64,000 nucleotides of DNA from Lentzea sp. NBRC 102530 (GCF_030269365.1 NZ_BSTF01000019.1:62001-126000); one strand, 5' to 3'. Shown: positions 1 to 8,677, numbered from the stretch's first letter. A program made the numbers and translations. The notes: generated from the letters alone by a model not told the origin.

Positions 1-1014
1 GCGCACCTCGACGTGGACGACCCGCTGGGCGTGCCAGGCAGCGGACCAGTGGCTTTCGTCTCGATGGCCTTCGCGGACTCGCCGGGCGAGTCGGTGCTGA
101 TCGTGCCCGAGGTCGTCGTGGGCCGCCGCAACGGCGAGCAGTGGATCACCACCATCGGCGCCTCCGACCCGTCTCCTCATGTCCCGCCGCTGTCGCGGCC
201 CTCGTCCGTGCGCTACTCGAACGGTCAGCTGCCGGTCACGCAGTACCGCGAGGCCGTGCGCTCGGCGGTGGCGCGGATGCGGGCCGGCGAGTTGGACAAG
301 GTGGTGCTCGCCCACGACCTGCTGGCCGTGACCGATCGTCCTCTCGACCAGCGGTTCGTGCTGCAGGGGCTCGCGCGGCGGTACCCGGAGTGCTGGGCGT
401 ACGCCGTGGACGGGCTGGTCGGCGCCACGCCTGAGCTGCTGCTGCGGCGCACCGGGTCCGTGGTGGATTCGCGGGTGCTGGCCGGGACCACGTGGCCGCA
501 CGACGGGATCTCGGACGAGGAGCTCGCGTCGGCGTTGATGTCGTCGGAGAAGAACCTCGAGGAGCACGACTACGCGATCCGGTCGCTGGCCGACACGTTG
601 CGGCCTTTTTGCACGACGATGTCGGTCGAGGGGCCTTCGATCTTGAGGTTGCCGAACGTCTCGCACCTGTCGTCCGACGTGATCGGGACGCTGGAGGACT
701 CCACCTCACTGCTGCGGCTCGGGGAGGCCGTGCATCCGACGGCCGCTGTCGGCGGGACGCCCCGGCTGGACGCCACCCGGTTGATCTCGCAGCTGGAGGG
801 GATGGATCGCGGCCGGTACGCCGGGCCCGTCGGCTGGATCGACGGGAACGGCGACGGCGAGCTCGGAATCGCGCTGCGGTGTGCGCAGATCTCGGGGTCG
901 ACGGCGCGGTTGTTCGCCGGGTGCGGGCTGGTGGCCGACTCGGATCCGGACATCGAGGTGCAGGAGGCGCACGCCAAGATGCGGCCTATGCGCGAGGCCC
1001 TCGAAGGGCTCTAG
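1..1014 (+). CDS. menF: isochorismate synthase MenF (5' truncated by window edge)
   Basis: This is the C-terminal 337 residues of a chorismate-binding enzyme that converts chorismate to isochorismate, the first step of menaquinone synthesis. The frame is open from base 1, so the true start lies outside the window. The family core is visible: a VVLAHDLL strand, a GATPELLLRR segment, the AGTTWPHDG loop, HPTAAVGGTP and a C-terminal GCGLVADSDP. A siderophore-type isochorismate synthase is possible from sequence alone, but menD, menB, menE and menA within 11 kb favour the menaquinone role. Its stop overlaps the convergent GrpB gene by 29 bases. Confidence 0.87.
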   Translation, partial: AHLDVDDPLGVPGSGPVAFVSMAFADSPGESVLIVPEVVVGRRNGEQWITTIGASDPSPHVPPLSRPSSVRYSNGQLPVTQYREAVRSAVARMRAGELDKVVLAHDLLAVTDRPLDQRFVLQGLARRYPECWAYAVDGLVGATPELLLRRTGSVVDSRVLAGTTWPHDGISDEELASALMSSEKNLEEHDYAIRSLADTLRPFCTTMSVEGPSILRLPNVSHLSSDVIGTLEDSTSLLRLGEAVHPTAAVGGTPRLDATRLISQLEGMDRGRYAGPVGWIDGNGDGELGIALRCAQISGSTARLFAGCGLVADSDPDIEVQEAHAKMRPMREALEGL

Positions 1015-1516
1015 CCACGAAGTCCGCCTTGCCCGCCGTGTAGGCCTCACGGTCGTGGCCGCTGCGGTCGGAGAGTTCGCGTTTCAGGTCTTCGTACTGC
1101 CGGGCGAGGGCCGCATCGGCGCGGAGAGCGTCGCGGAACCGGAGCTGGTCGGCCCACCTCGGATGGCCCGCCTGGATGACGTGCAGGTGTGCCTCTCGGC
1201 GGTGGCCGGTGGCGTCCGGCTTCACGAAGAAGCGGCGCCACGGGCGGTTGTCGAGTTCCGGGGGCACGTAGAACCAGCCGTGGTCCGCGAGCAGGTCGAC
1301 CGGGGTGGCGTCCAGGCTGTTCACCAAGGCCATCAGGTCGACGATCGGCTTGGCGGCGAGGCCGGGGACGGCCGTTGAGCCGACGTGCTCGACCCCGTCG
1401 ACCAGCCACGGGGTGAGCAGCTCGGTCAGCGCGGCGACCTCCGCCCGTGCCCGTGCCGCCCACGCCGGGCTGTGCGGACGGACCTCCGCCCGCTCGTAGG
1501 CCCAGGCCGGTGTCAA
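986..1516 (-). CDS. GrpB/UPF0157 family protein
   Basis: A 176-residue protein of the GrpB family, which adopts a nucleotidyltransferase-like fold and has no settled function. The family signature is present near the N-terminus: VEHVGSTAVPGLAAKPIVDLM, followed by a DDP-like H-rich centre (REAHLHVIQ) and a C-terminal helix ending YTAGKADFVARAL. The frame remains open upstream to 1627, but the extra residues are unlike the family and lie over the DUF397 gene. A TTG at 1516, overlapping the DUF397 stop as TTGA, gives the usual family length. The start is therefore inferred. It is probably the last gene of the DUF397/XRE operon. Confidence 0.72.
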   Translation of the reverse strand: MTPAWAYERAEVRPHSPAWAARARAEVAALTELLTPWLVDGVEHVGSTAVPGLAAKPIVDLMALVNSLDATPVDLLADHGWFYVPPELDNRPWRRFFVKPDATGHRREAHLHVIQAGHPRWADQLRFRDALRADAALARQYEDLKRELSDRSGHDREAYTAGKADFVARALRGPRA

Positions 1517-1686
1517 AGACGCTCGAGGAACGTCCGCCAGGCCGAGGTGCTGAACGCCAGCACCTCGCCGGCCGGGTTCTTCGAGTCGCGGACACGGGTG
1601 TCGTGGGAGAGCGAGACCTCGACGCACTCGCCCTCCGGCGTGCCGTTGCTGTAGCTGCTCTTACGCCATGCGCGGTCCTGGAGCAT
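1513..1686 (-). CDS. DUF397 domain protein
   Basis: A 57-residue DUF397 protein. The family pattern is complete: an N-terminal WRKSSYSNG, then ECVEV, a VRDSKNP motif and a C-terminal W-x-x-FL. DUF397 genes in actinomycetes almost always sit beside an XRE regulator carrying a DUF5753 domain, and that partner lies directly upstream and overlaps it by 26 bases. Such pairs resemble the WhiJ/BldB-type developmental regulators; the molecular role of DUF397 is not established. The ATG at 1686 is chosen because the domain begins immediately after it. Confidence 0.85.
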   Translation of the reverse strand: MLQDRAWRKSSYSNGTPEGECVEVSLSHDTRVRDSKNPAGEVLAFSTSAWRTFLERL

Positions 1687-2509
1687 CGAGTTCCTCTCGC
1701 GGCGAGTTGACGTACTCCGCCAGCTTCCTCCGCGATTGTTCCTCATCCAAGGCGATCTCGGCCAAGCGATCGAAGATCAGCCTCGTGCGCGCTATCGCCC
1801 CTCGGTCCTGCACGAACACCTGGGTCAGATCGGTTTCGGCATACGCGATCGGCATCGCCTTCTCGTACTCCCACAGCAGGATCCCGGCCGAGTTCACGGG
1901 CACGTCAGCAGGCACGACTCGGACCATGTGCGCGCTGAAGAACAGCTGGAGGTACTGGTCCGCCATGACCTGGTCGCCGCCGAACTGTTGCCGGAGGGCC
2001 AGCTCATGGATGTAGAACAAGCAACTCGGCCGATCGTGTTTTCTCAGAATCGCCTGACGATCGATCCTCGCCTTCACCAGCGGCGAAATCTGCTCCTCGA
2101 GGGTCATCCCCGCCGCGCGGCAGAGACACTCGGCGTATTGCGCCGTCTGCAGGAGTCCGGGCACAGTGAGAGTGTTGTAGCTGAATATCTTCGTGGCCGT
2201 GGACTCGGCCATCGCCACCGTGCGCAGGTTGCCGGGCAACTGGACGATGTATTCCTCGAAGGCGTTTCGGTAGCGCCGCTTGAAGTCCTCGAAGTAGTCG
2301 AGGTCCTTGCCGCACATCGTCAGGAACTGGACCAGGTCGATCTCGCTCGGCCTGGCCTTCCCGTGCTCGATGGTGGAGACCTTGCTGGGGTCCCAGCCGA
2401 GCCGGGACGCCACCTCGTGCCCTTTGAGATCGGTGCAGGTTTCCCGCAACCGCCGCAGTTCGTCGCCGAGGTCCCGGCTGTACGCCGTGGACGGAGTGCT
2501 CTGAGCCAT
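1661..2509 (-). CDS. XRE-family regulator with C-terminal DUF5753 domain
   Basis: A 282-residue transcription regulator. Residues about 10-70 form a helix-turn-helix (LGDELRRLRE, ASRLGWDPSKVSTIEHGKARPS), and the rest is the DUF5753 ligand-like domain (YNTLTVPGLLQTAQYAE, FYIHELALRQQFGG, VQDRGAIARTR). It pairs with the overlapping DUF397 gene. Two in-frame ATGs (2515, 2509) compete for the start, and neither has a clear ribosome site. The region directly upstream is the 59-bp direct repeat that also precedes the deaminase toxin gene, so both operons may share promoter sequence. Confidence 0.88.
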   Translation of the reverse strand: MAQSTPSTAYSRDLGDELRRLRETCTDLKGHEVASRLGWDPSKVSTIEHGKARPSEIDLVQFLTMCGKDLDYFEDFKRRYRNAFEEYIVQLPGNLRTVAMAESTATKIFSYNTLTVPGLLQTAQYAECLCRAAGMTLEEQISPLVKARIDRQAILRKHDRPSCLFYIHELALRQQFGGDQVMADQYLQLFFSAHMVRVVPADVPVNSAGILLWEYEKAMPIAYAETDLTQVFVQDRGAIARTRLIFDRLAEIALDEEQSRRKLAEYVNSPREELDAPGPRMA

Positions 2510-2517
2510 GTCCATCG

Positions 2518-2576
2518 ACGCTATGACTTGGACCTGCTCCACGACATGGGCTCGTTCGGGTGAAAACGGCTCAGCC
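2518..2576. repeat. 59-bp perfect direct repeat, copy 1
   Basis: Identical over all 59 bases to 3762-3820, in the same orientation. It starts acgctatgacttggacctgc and ends cggctcagcc. This copy lies between the immunity gene stop (2582) and the XRE gene start (2509). Confidence 0.97.
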
Positions 2577-2581
2577 TGTCG

Positions 2582-2998
2582 TCAGCTCGGGTCCACGAGA
2601 TGAAGGTCAGCGAAGTCGGCTGGGATGCGTCCACCGTGTTCCAGGTACGCCGTGAGCACAGCGCGCACGATGTCCAGCGGGACCACCTGCCGGGCTGGGA
2701 TCTCTTGAGGGTTGTCCGCGAAATCGAACAGCGTCGTCCCGGCAGCCGTCTGATCACCGATCGTCGCACGAGCAGGCTCCCAGTATTCCTGCACGAATCC
2801 GGACTCCACGCCGATGCCCGCGTACAGATGCGGATGCCCGTAAGGATCGTCGTTGATCGCGAGTTCGACGATCGAGGGGACTGGGCCACCGTCCAGTTCT
2901 CCCACGCGGGTGATCAGCTCGGCCAACTCCTCCGGAGTCGTGATCAAAAGCGGAGATGCGCCGGTCTCGTGGTCGAAAACTGCTTTCAGCGTTGCCAC
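2582..2998 (-). CDS. Imm1-family immunity protein (DddI-like)
   Basis: A 138-residue protein resembling the Imm1 family, the usual immunity partner of SCP1.201/DddA-like deaminase toxins. Recognisable parts are an N-terminal strand ending in LLITTPEELAELI, a VPSIVELAIND segment, a hydrophobic GIGVESGFVQEYW stretch and the late IPARQVVPLDIVRAVLTAYLEHGG helix. The GTG start lies inside the 3' end of the deaminase gene (13-base overlap), the standard toxin-immunity order. The frame is intact although the toxin is broken, so the gene may persist as protection against relatives. Assignment rests on family resemblance and context. Confidence 0.83.
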   Translation of the reverse strand: MATLKAVFDHETGASPLLITTPEELAELITRVGELDGGPVPSIVELAINDDPYGHPHLYAGIGVESGFVQEYWEPARATIGDQTAAGTTLFDFADNPQEIPARQVVPLDIVRAVLTAYLEHGGRIPADFADLHLVDPS

Positions 2999-3739
2999 GG
3001 TGCTCGTGTCCCTCCCGCGATTGTCCGCTCGTAGCCGTCCGGACCGTGGATGGTCAGCGTCGAACCTGCCGGGAGAATCGCGCCGACCAGTACTTCGCAG
3101 CCGAAGTCACCTGGACAAGGCTTGTTGTCGATCACCACCGTAGCGTGCTGAATTCCACGATCGCGCATGCGCACAGCAAGCTTGGTTTCGACGTGCCAAG
3201 CTGCGAACGGAAGTCCCGGGCGAGGCATCATGAGGGCCTTTGAGGCAGTCCGCGACTGACTTGTCGTCCACGCCCTCGCCGCTCACGATCTCGCTGTCCG
3301 CGTGGCCTGGTGCGAACCACCATCCACGGGTCTTCTGACCAGTCTTGCGCTGCCTCGGACCTCGGAGTTGCTCCCGCAGTCGCCCGATGTGCTGCGGTGA
3401 GCCCTGACGCGGCGGGTTCGAACTCCGCGGCGGTGGAACCGAAGGCGTGCCGGAAGCCCTGAGCCTTAGGCCCAGCCTTCTGATGATGGACTCGATGGCG
3501 TCTGCCACGGTGCCGAGCCCTGACGTCAACCCTTCAGGCTCTCTGATGCCGTCGATGGCACTCGTGAACAGCGAGCGCGTTTCCTCGACGTCGACCTGTG
3601 ATGAGTCTTGTCCCGCGGTCATCAGCAGTTCACGCGCGTCCTCAGCGTGTTCGGCGGCGGCGTGCGCCGCCGCGATCGCGCCGTCGATTTTGCCGAGGGC
3701 TCGACGGAGAGCGGCGCCCACGTCACCGATCGATCCCAC
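2986..3739 (-). pseudogene. DddA-like double-stranded DNA cytidine deaminase toxin, frameshifted
   Basis: The first frame (start 3739, GTG after a GGAGG site) encodes a helical N-terminus rich in AAAHAAAEHAEDA, a short proline-rich linker and the beginning of the deaminase domain (RGWWFAPGHADSEIVSGEG, ADCLKG). The rest of the domain continues in the +1 frame from about 3233: AAWHVETKLAVRMRDRGI, the zinc motif PCPGDFGC and LPAGSTLTIHGPDGY. Removing one C from the ggccc run at about 3235-3239 joins the two as CLKGLMMPRPG. HVE and both zinc cysteines are intact, so the break looks recent, a sequencing error, or recoded. The family deaminates cytosine in double-stranded DNA. Confidence 0.84.
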
Positions 3740-3761
3740 AGAGCCTCCATCCCCAGCCGCA

Positions 3762-3820
3762 ACGCTATGACTTGGACCTGCTCCACGACATGGGCTCGTT
3801 CGGGTGAAAACGGCTCAGCC
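3762..3820. repeat. 59-bp perfect direct repeat, copy 2
   Basis: Identical to 2518-2576. It begins 22 bases upstream of the deaminase gene start and includes the last six bases of the short-chain dehydrogenase gene, stop codon included. The two copies enclose 1185 bases that hold only the toxin and immunity genes. Confidence 0.97.
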
Positions 3821-4564
3821 GTGCGGGCCGCCGCTGATGTAGATGACCTGGCCCGTCACGTAGTCCGCGTCCTCCGCCGCGAAGAACAGCACGGCCCGTG
3901 CGATGTCATGGGGCGTGCCGACGCGGCCGCGCGGAATCGACTGGCGCATCACCTCGACGTGCTCTTCCAACGAGCGGTTGCGGCGCTCGGCCGAGCGCTT
4001 GGTCATCTCCGTGACGATCACGCCTGGGCCGATGGCGTTCACGGTGATGCCGTGCGGCGCGAGGTCCAGGGCGGTGGCGCGGGTGAAGCCCTCGATGCCT
4101 GCCTTGGCGGCCACGTAGTTGGCTCGGTCACCGTCCACGAGGGCGGAGATGCTGGAGATGTTGACGATGCGGCCCCAGCCTGAGGCGCGCATGGCCGGGG
4201 CGGTGGCCTTGAGCAGCAGGAACGCGCCGCGCAGGTGGGTGTTGACGACGTCGTCCCAGTCGGACAAAGGCATGTCGAGGACGTGGTTGTCGCGGGCGAA
4301 GCCGGCGTTGTTGACCAGGATCTCGACCGGGCCCAGTTCGGCTGTCACCTGGTTCACGGCCGCGGTCACGGCGTCCGGGTCGCTGATGTCGGCCAGGACG
4401 GACAGAGCTGTGCCGCCGGACTCCTTGATCTGGGAGGCGACGGCGTGCACCGTGTCCGACCGGTCGAGCAGGGCCACGCGGTGGCCCAGAGCTGCTAGGG
4501 CGGTGGCTGTGCCGGCGCCGATTCCGGAGCCGGCGCCGGTGACGAGCGCGACGCGAGAGTTCAT
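3815..4564 (-). CDS. short-chain dehydrogenase/reductase (FabG-like SDR)
   Basis: A 249-residue classical SDR, a soluble NAD(P)-dependent oxidoreductase. Visible motifs in order are the TGAGSGIG cofactor loop, NNAG, the catalytic Ser in NISSISA, the YVAAK catalytic Tyr-Lys pair, and the C-terminal YVTGQVIYISGG. The substrate cannot be told from sequence; FabG-like 3-oxoacyl reductases have the same layout. The ATG at 4564 starts just before the cofactor motif; a GTG at 4600 would add 12 residues. It follows the M1 peptidase stop by about 40 bases and may be cotranscribed with it. Its last bases lie inside the 59-bp repeat. Confidence 0.88.
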   Translation of the reverse strand: MNSRVALVTGAGSGIGAGTATALAALGHRVALLDRSDTVHAVASQIKESGGTALSVLADISDPDAVTAAVNQVTAELGPVEILVNNAGFARDNHVLDMPLSDWDDVVNTHLRGAFLLLKATAPAMRASGWGRIVNISSISALVDGDRANYVAAKAGIEGFTRATALDLAPHGITVNAIGPGVIVTEMTKRSAERRNRSLEEHVEVMRQSIPRGRVGTPHDIARAVLFFAAEDADYVTGQVIYISGGPHG

Positions 4565-4604
4565 CTCTTGATCGTGCTCGTCACCGGGAGCCGAAGCCAC
4601 TCAG

Positions 4605-6107
4605 TTACTTGTGGGCGTCCAGGAGCTGGTGGGTCAGTTCGATCTTGGCGCGCGACTTCGGTGCGACGGGGACCGAGAGCGACTTCGCGGCCACGTCCGA
4701 GGCACGTCCGGGGGCCTCGGCCGGCTTGCCCTTGGTGAAGAGCCAGGTCTGGAAGAGCTGGTCCAGCTGCTGGCCGGAGACGCGCTCGGCGAGGGCGATG
4801 AACTCCTCGACCGTGGCGTTGCCGTACTTCTTCTCCGCGACCCACGTGCGAAGGATCTCGAAGAACTTCTCGTCGCCGACGGCCACGCGCAGGGCGTGCA
4901 CGGCCAGTGCGCCGCGGTCGTAGACGGCACCGTCGAACACCGAGCCGGCACCGGGGTCGCCGGGCAGCACGTTCCAGAACGCGCTGTCGGCCGGGTACAG
5001 GTCGTAGGTGTAGTCGGCGTTCTCCTGGGCCGTGCCCTCACCGACGTGCTCGGACCACAGGAACTCCGCGTAGGAGGCGAAGCCCTCGTTCAGCCAGATG
5101 TCGCGCCAGTGGTGCACCGACACGGAGTCGCCGAACCACTGGTGGGCGATCTCGTGCGCGACGACGTAGGTGTTGGCGCCGCGGCGGAAGAAGCCCGTGT
5201 CGTAGGTCGACCGGGTCTGGTTCTCGAGCGCGTAGCCGAGGTCGGGCGTCACGACGCCGCCCTGCGCCTCGAACGGGTACGGGCCGAAGTTCTCCGCGAG
5301 GAACTCGGTGACCTCGGGCGTGCGCTCGACGCTGGCACGCGCGGCGTCGCCGTTCTCGCCGAGGCGCTCGGAGTAGGCGTTCACGACCGGCTGGCCGGAC
5401 GGACTGGTGGCCTGGCGGATCTCGAACTGGCCGATCGTGAGGAACGTCAGGTAGGTGGCCTGCGGCTTGGTGCTGCGCCAGTTCCAGCGGGTGTAGCCGT
5501 TGATCTGGCGGGTCTGGCCGACGAACGTGCCGTTCGAGATGGCCTCGACGCCGTTCGGGACGGCGACGTTGACGTCGAAGGTGGCCTTGTCGGTCGGGTG
5601 GTCGTTGGACGGGAACCACCACGAGGCGATCTCCGGCTCACCGATGGCCAGCGCGCCGTCGGTGGTCTTCGTCCACGCCGTGAAACCGTTGCGGTCCTTC
5701 ACGGTCGACGGGCTGTCGGCGTACGTGACGACGATCGTGAGGTCCTGGCCCTTGCGGACGCCACCGCGCGGCGTGAGCGTGAGCTCGCCGTCGTCGGAGA
5801 CGAACGACGCCGGCGCGTTGTTGATCCGCACCGACTTCACCTTGAGCAGGAAGTCCAGGTTGAACTGGGTCAGGTCCTGGGTGGCCTTCGCCAGGATCGT
5901 CGTGGTGCCCGACAGCTGGTCGCCGTTCGGGTTGTAGTTGAGCCTGATGTCGTAGTGGGAGACGTCGTACCCGCCGTTGCCGTAGGTCGGGAAGTACGGG
6001 TCGCCGGCTCCAGGTGCACCCGGAGACGCCGCCAGCGCCGTCCCCGCGAAGAGCGTCATCGCGGCCGCGGACGCCACCGCGGCCGTCGCCTTGGTTCTGA
6101 TCGACAT
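4605..6107 (-). CDS. secreted M1-family metallopeptidase
   Basis: A 500-residue gluzincin aminopeptidase-like protein. The first 27 residues form a Sec signal peptide ending ALA-ASP. An N-terminal beta domain (about 45-240) precedes the catalytic domain with the zinc motif H318-E-x-x-H322 and the third ligand E341 in LNEGFASYAE, exactly the HEXXH-x18-E spacing of M1 enzymes. The exopeptidase signature GxMEN appears modified as GYALENQTRS. It is shorter than full M1 aminopeptidases because the long C-terminal helical domain is lacking, as in many secreted actinobacterial members. It probably digests peptides outside the cell. Confidence 0.9.
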   Translation of the reverse strand: MSIRTKATAAVASAAAMTLFAGTALAASPGAPGAGDPYFPTYGNGGYDVSHYDIRLNYNPNGDQLSGTTTILAKATQDLTQFNLDFLLKVKSVRINNAPASFVSDDGELTLTPRGGVRKGQDLTIVVTYADSPSTVKDRNGFTAWTKTTDGALAIGEPEIASWWFPSNDHPTDKATFDVNVAVPNGVEAISNGTFVGQTRQINGYTRWNWRSTKPQATYLTFLTIGQFEIRQATSPSGQPVVNAYSERLGENGDAARASVERTPEVTEFLAENFGPYPFEAQGGVVTPDLGYALENQTRSTYDTGFFRRGANTYVVAHEIAHQWFGDSVSVHHWRDIWLNEGFASYAEFLWSEHVGEGTAQENADYTYDLYPADSAFWNVLPGDPGAGSVFDGAVYDRGALAVHALRVAVGDEKFFEILRTWVAEKKYGNATVEEFIALAERVSGQQLDQLFQTWLFTKGKPAEAPGRASDVAAKSLSVPVAPKSRAKIELTHQLLDAHK

Positions 6108-6161
6108 GCGGCGGACGCTATCCAGACGATCATGGGCGAGCCACCGACTTACGTATGTTTC

Positions 6162-7733
6162 CTACCTGGTGAAAACCATTGACACCGTCGACTTGAGACG
6201 TTGGTGCAGCGCGCGCAGTTCGTCACGTTTCGCCTGCACTTCGACCACTTGGAGGCCTTTCGGTGCCGCAATCGCGCTACGGAACTCCTCCTGGCCGTCC
6301 ACAGTGGAGTGCGGAATTCGGTAGCCCGCGCACAAAGCGGTCAGATCCGTCCCGTGCGGGGTGCCGAAGATCCTCTCGAAACTCGCGTCGTACTCCGGAG
6401 CACCCTGTTCCAGCAACGAGAAGATGCCGCCGCCGTCGTCGTTCAGCACGACGATCGTGAGGTCCGGCAGGCGGTCGGCGAGCAGGCCGTTGCTGTCGTG
6501 CAGGAACGTCAGGTCGCCCATCAACGCGAACGACGGCCCGTCGTGCCGCAACGCCAGGCCGATCGCCGTGGACACGCTTCCATCGATGCCCGCCGCACCC
6601 CGGTTGGCGTGCACCACGACGTCCGGCCGCCGCTCGCCCGCGAAGTCGACGTCGCGGATCGGGTTGGACGAGCCCACGAACAGCAGCGACCCCGGCGGCA
6701 TCGCCTGCGTGAGGTCGCGGGCCACGTGCAGGCCGGTCGGCCACGGTTCGGCGTCGAGCAGGTCGTCGACGGCCACGCTGACGTTCTTCACCGCGCTCTG
6801 CCACGTCTGGAGCCACTCGCCGTCGAGCGACCGGGGTTCCGGCAGCCAGGTCGACGCGCGGGTCGCGGTGAACGGGACGTCCGGCCACTGGGCCCGGTCC
6901 CCCACCGCGTGCACGACGGGAGTGCTGCCCAGCAACGCCTGCTGCCCCCGCGACAGGGTGACGCGGCCGACGACCAGCACCGCGTCGGGCCGCAGGTGGT
7001 CCGGCAGACCCGCGTTGAGCAGCAACGACCCGTGCCGCAGCCCGCCGGGCGCGGTCGGTTCGGCGATCACCGGCCAGCCCAGCTCAGCGGCCTTGCGCAG
7101 TCGTTCCGGCCGGTCGTCACCGAGCAGCACCAGCGTGCGGGCGGGCAGGTCCGACGGGCGGGTCTCGACGGTGAACGCGCGGTCCGTCTCCGTCCACGGG
7201 CCGCGGTCCGTCGAGGGCCACGCGGCGTCGGACGGCGTGAGCGGCGGCCGGAAGGGCACGTTGACGTGCGACGGGCCGTCCGTGGCGATCGCGCGGCAGA
7301 TCAACGACCGCGTCACGGACTCGGCGGCGCCCTCCGGCATGTGCAGCGTCGGGATGCCGAGGAGGTCGTACTGGTTGATCGTCTGGCTGGCGCCCGTGCG
7401 GTAGAGGTCGACCGGGCGGTCCGCGGTGAGTGCGATCAACGGCACGTTCGTGAGCTGCGCCTCGATCACGGCCGGGTGAAGGTTCGCGACGGCCGTGCCA
7501 CTCGTGCAGGTGACGACGGCGGGCGTGCCCGTCTTGGCGAGGCCGAGTGCGAGGAAGCCCGCGCTGCGCTCGTCGATGCGCACGTGCACCGAGAGCAGGC
7601 CCTTCTGTTCGGCCTGGTGCAGGGCGAACGATAGCGGGGCGTTGCGCGAACCGGGGCTCAGCACGGCGTGGCGTACACCGTTGCGGACCAGTTCGTCGAC
7701 GATCACCCTCGCCTGCGCCGTGGACGGATTCAT
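6162..7733 (-). CDS. menD: SEPHCHC synthase MenD
   Basis: A 523-residue thiamine-diphosphate enzyme that joins 2-oxoglutarate and isochorismate to give 2-succinyl-5-enolpyruvyl-6-hydroxy-3-cyclohexene carboxylate. The N-terminal pyrimidine-binding domain shows the MenD hallmark LSPGSRNAPL, RIDERSAGFLALGLAK and CTSGTAVANLHPAVIEA. The C-terminal domain has the cofactor segment GDLTFLHDSNGLL...NDDGGGIF. The start overlaps the divergent menB region, leaving about 20 bases between the two start codons. Length and motifs match characterised MenD, so this is confident. Confidence 0.96.
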   Translation of the reverse strand: MNPSTAQARVIVDELVRNGVRHAVLSPGSRNAPLSFALHQAEQKGLLSVHVRIDERSAGFLALGLAKTGTPAVVTCTSGTAVANLHPAVIEAQLTNVPLIALTADRPVDLYRTGASQTINQYDLLGIPTLHMPEGAAESVTRSLICRAIATDGPSHVNVPFRPPLTPSDAAWPSTDRGPWTETDRAFTVETRPSDLPARTLVLLGDDRPERLRKAAELGWPVIAEPTAPGGLRHGSLLLNAGLPDHLRPDAVLVVGRVTLSRGQQALLGSTPVVHAVGDRAQWPDVPFTATRASTWLPEPRSLDGEWLQTWQSAVKNVSVAVDDLLDAEPWPTGLHVARDLTQAMPPGSLLFVGSSNPIRDVDFAGERRPDVVVHANRGAAGIDGSVSTAIGLALRHDGPSFALMGDLTFLHDSNGLLADRLPDLTIVVLNDDGGGIFSLLEQGAPEYDASFERIFGTPHGTDLTALCAGYRIPHSTVDGQEEFRSAIAAPKGLQVVEVQAKRDELRALHQRLKSTVSMVFTR

Positions 7734-7752
7734 GCGCCTAGAGTCTCAGACC

Positions 7753-8655
7753 GTGGCAGATCAGGAGCTCTTCGACCCGTCGTTGTGGAAGCCGATCGAG
7801 GGCTTCGACTTCACCGACATCACCTACCACCGCGCGCTCGACCAGGGCACGGTCCGCATCGCGTTCAACCGGCCCGAGGTGCGCAACGCGTTCCGGCCGC
7901 ACACGGTGGACGAGCTGTACCGGGCGCTCGACCACGCGCGGATGTCGTCGGACGTCGGGTGCGTGCTGCTGACCGGCAACGGGCCGAGCCCCAAGGACGG
8001 CGGCTGGGCCTTCTGCAGTGGTGGTGACCAGCGGATTCGTGGGCGCAGCGGCTACCAGTACGCCTCCGGTGAGACGGCCGAGACCGTGGACCCGGCGCGT
8101 GCGGGCCGGTTGCACATCCTGGAGTGCCAGCGGCTGATCCGGTTCATGCCCAAGGTCGTCATCGCGGTCGTGCCGGGGTGGGCCGCGGGGGGCGGGCACA
8201 GCCTGCACGTCGTGTGCGACCTCACGATCGCGAGCGCCGAGCACGCGAAGTTCAAGCAGACGGACGCGGACGTCGGCTCGTTCGACGGCGGCTACGGGTC
8301 GGCGTACCTGGCGCGGCAGGTCGGGCAGAAGTTCGCCCGCGAGATCTTCTTCCTCGGCCGCACGTACTCGGCCGAGGACATGTACAAGATGGGCGCGGTC
8401 AACGAGGTCGTGCCGCACGCCGAGCTCGAGACGACGGCGTTGCAGTGGGCGCGTGAGATCAACGGCAAGTCGCCGACGGCTCAGCGGATGCTCAAGTACG
8501 CGTTCAACCTGATCGACGACGGCCTAGTGGGGCAGCAGCTCTTCGCCGGCGAGACGACCCGGCTCGCGTACATGACCGACGAGGCCGTCGAGGGCCGCGA
8601 CAGCTTCCTCGAGAAGCGCGACCCGGACTGGTCGAACTACCCGTACTACTTCTGA
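7753..8655 (+). CDS. menB: 1,4-dihydroxy-2-naphthoyl-CoA synthase MenB
   Basis: A 300-residue crotonase-fold enzyme that cyclises o-succinylbenzoyl-CoA. Family motifs are FNRPEVRNAFRP, the oxyanion-hole FCSGGDQRIRG, VVPGWAAGGGHSLHVVCDLT and the DVGSFDGGYGSAYLARQVG stretch typical of MenB, ending in YPYYF. I chose the GTG at 7753 because MADQELFDPSLW matches the usual MenB N-terminus; an ATG at 7732 would add seven residues but overlaps the divergent menD start. menE follows after 22 bases, so the two are probably one transcript. Confidence 0.94.
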   Translation: MADQELFDPSLWKPIEGFDFTDITYHRALDQGTVRIAFNRPEVRNAFRPHTVDELYRALDHARMSSDVGCVLLTGNGPSPKDGGWAFCSGGDQRIRGRSGYQYASGETAETVDPARAGRLHILECQRLIRFMPKVVIAVVPGWAAGGGHSLHVVCDLTIASAEHAKFKQTDADVGSFDGGYGSAYLARQVGQKFAREIFFLGRTYSAEDMYKMGAVNEVVPHAELETTALQWAREINGKSPTAQRMLKYAFNLIDDGLVGQQLFAGETTRLAYMTDEAVEGRDSFLEKRDPDWSNYPYYF

Positions 8656-8677
8656 GCCCCGTCCTAGGCAGGTGCAC

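Noticed and set aside
1517-1627. N-terminal extension of the GrpB gene
   Set aside because: The extra residues are Arg/Gly/His-rich, unlike the family, and lie over the DUF397 gene.
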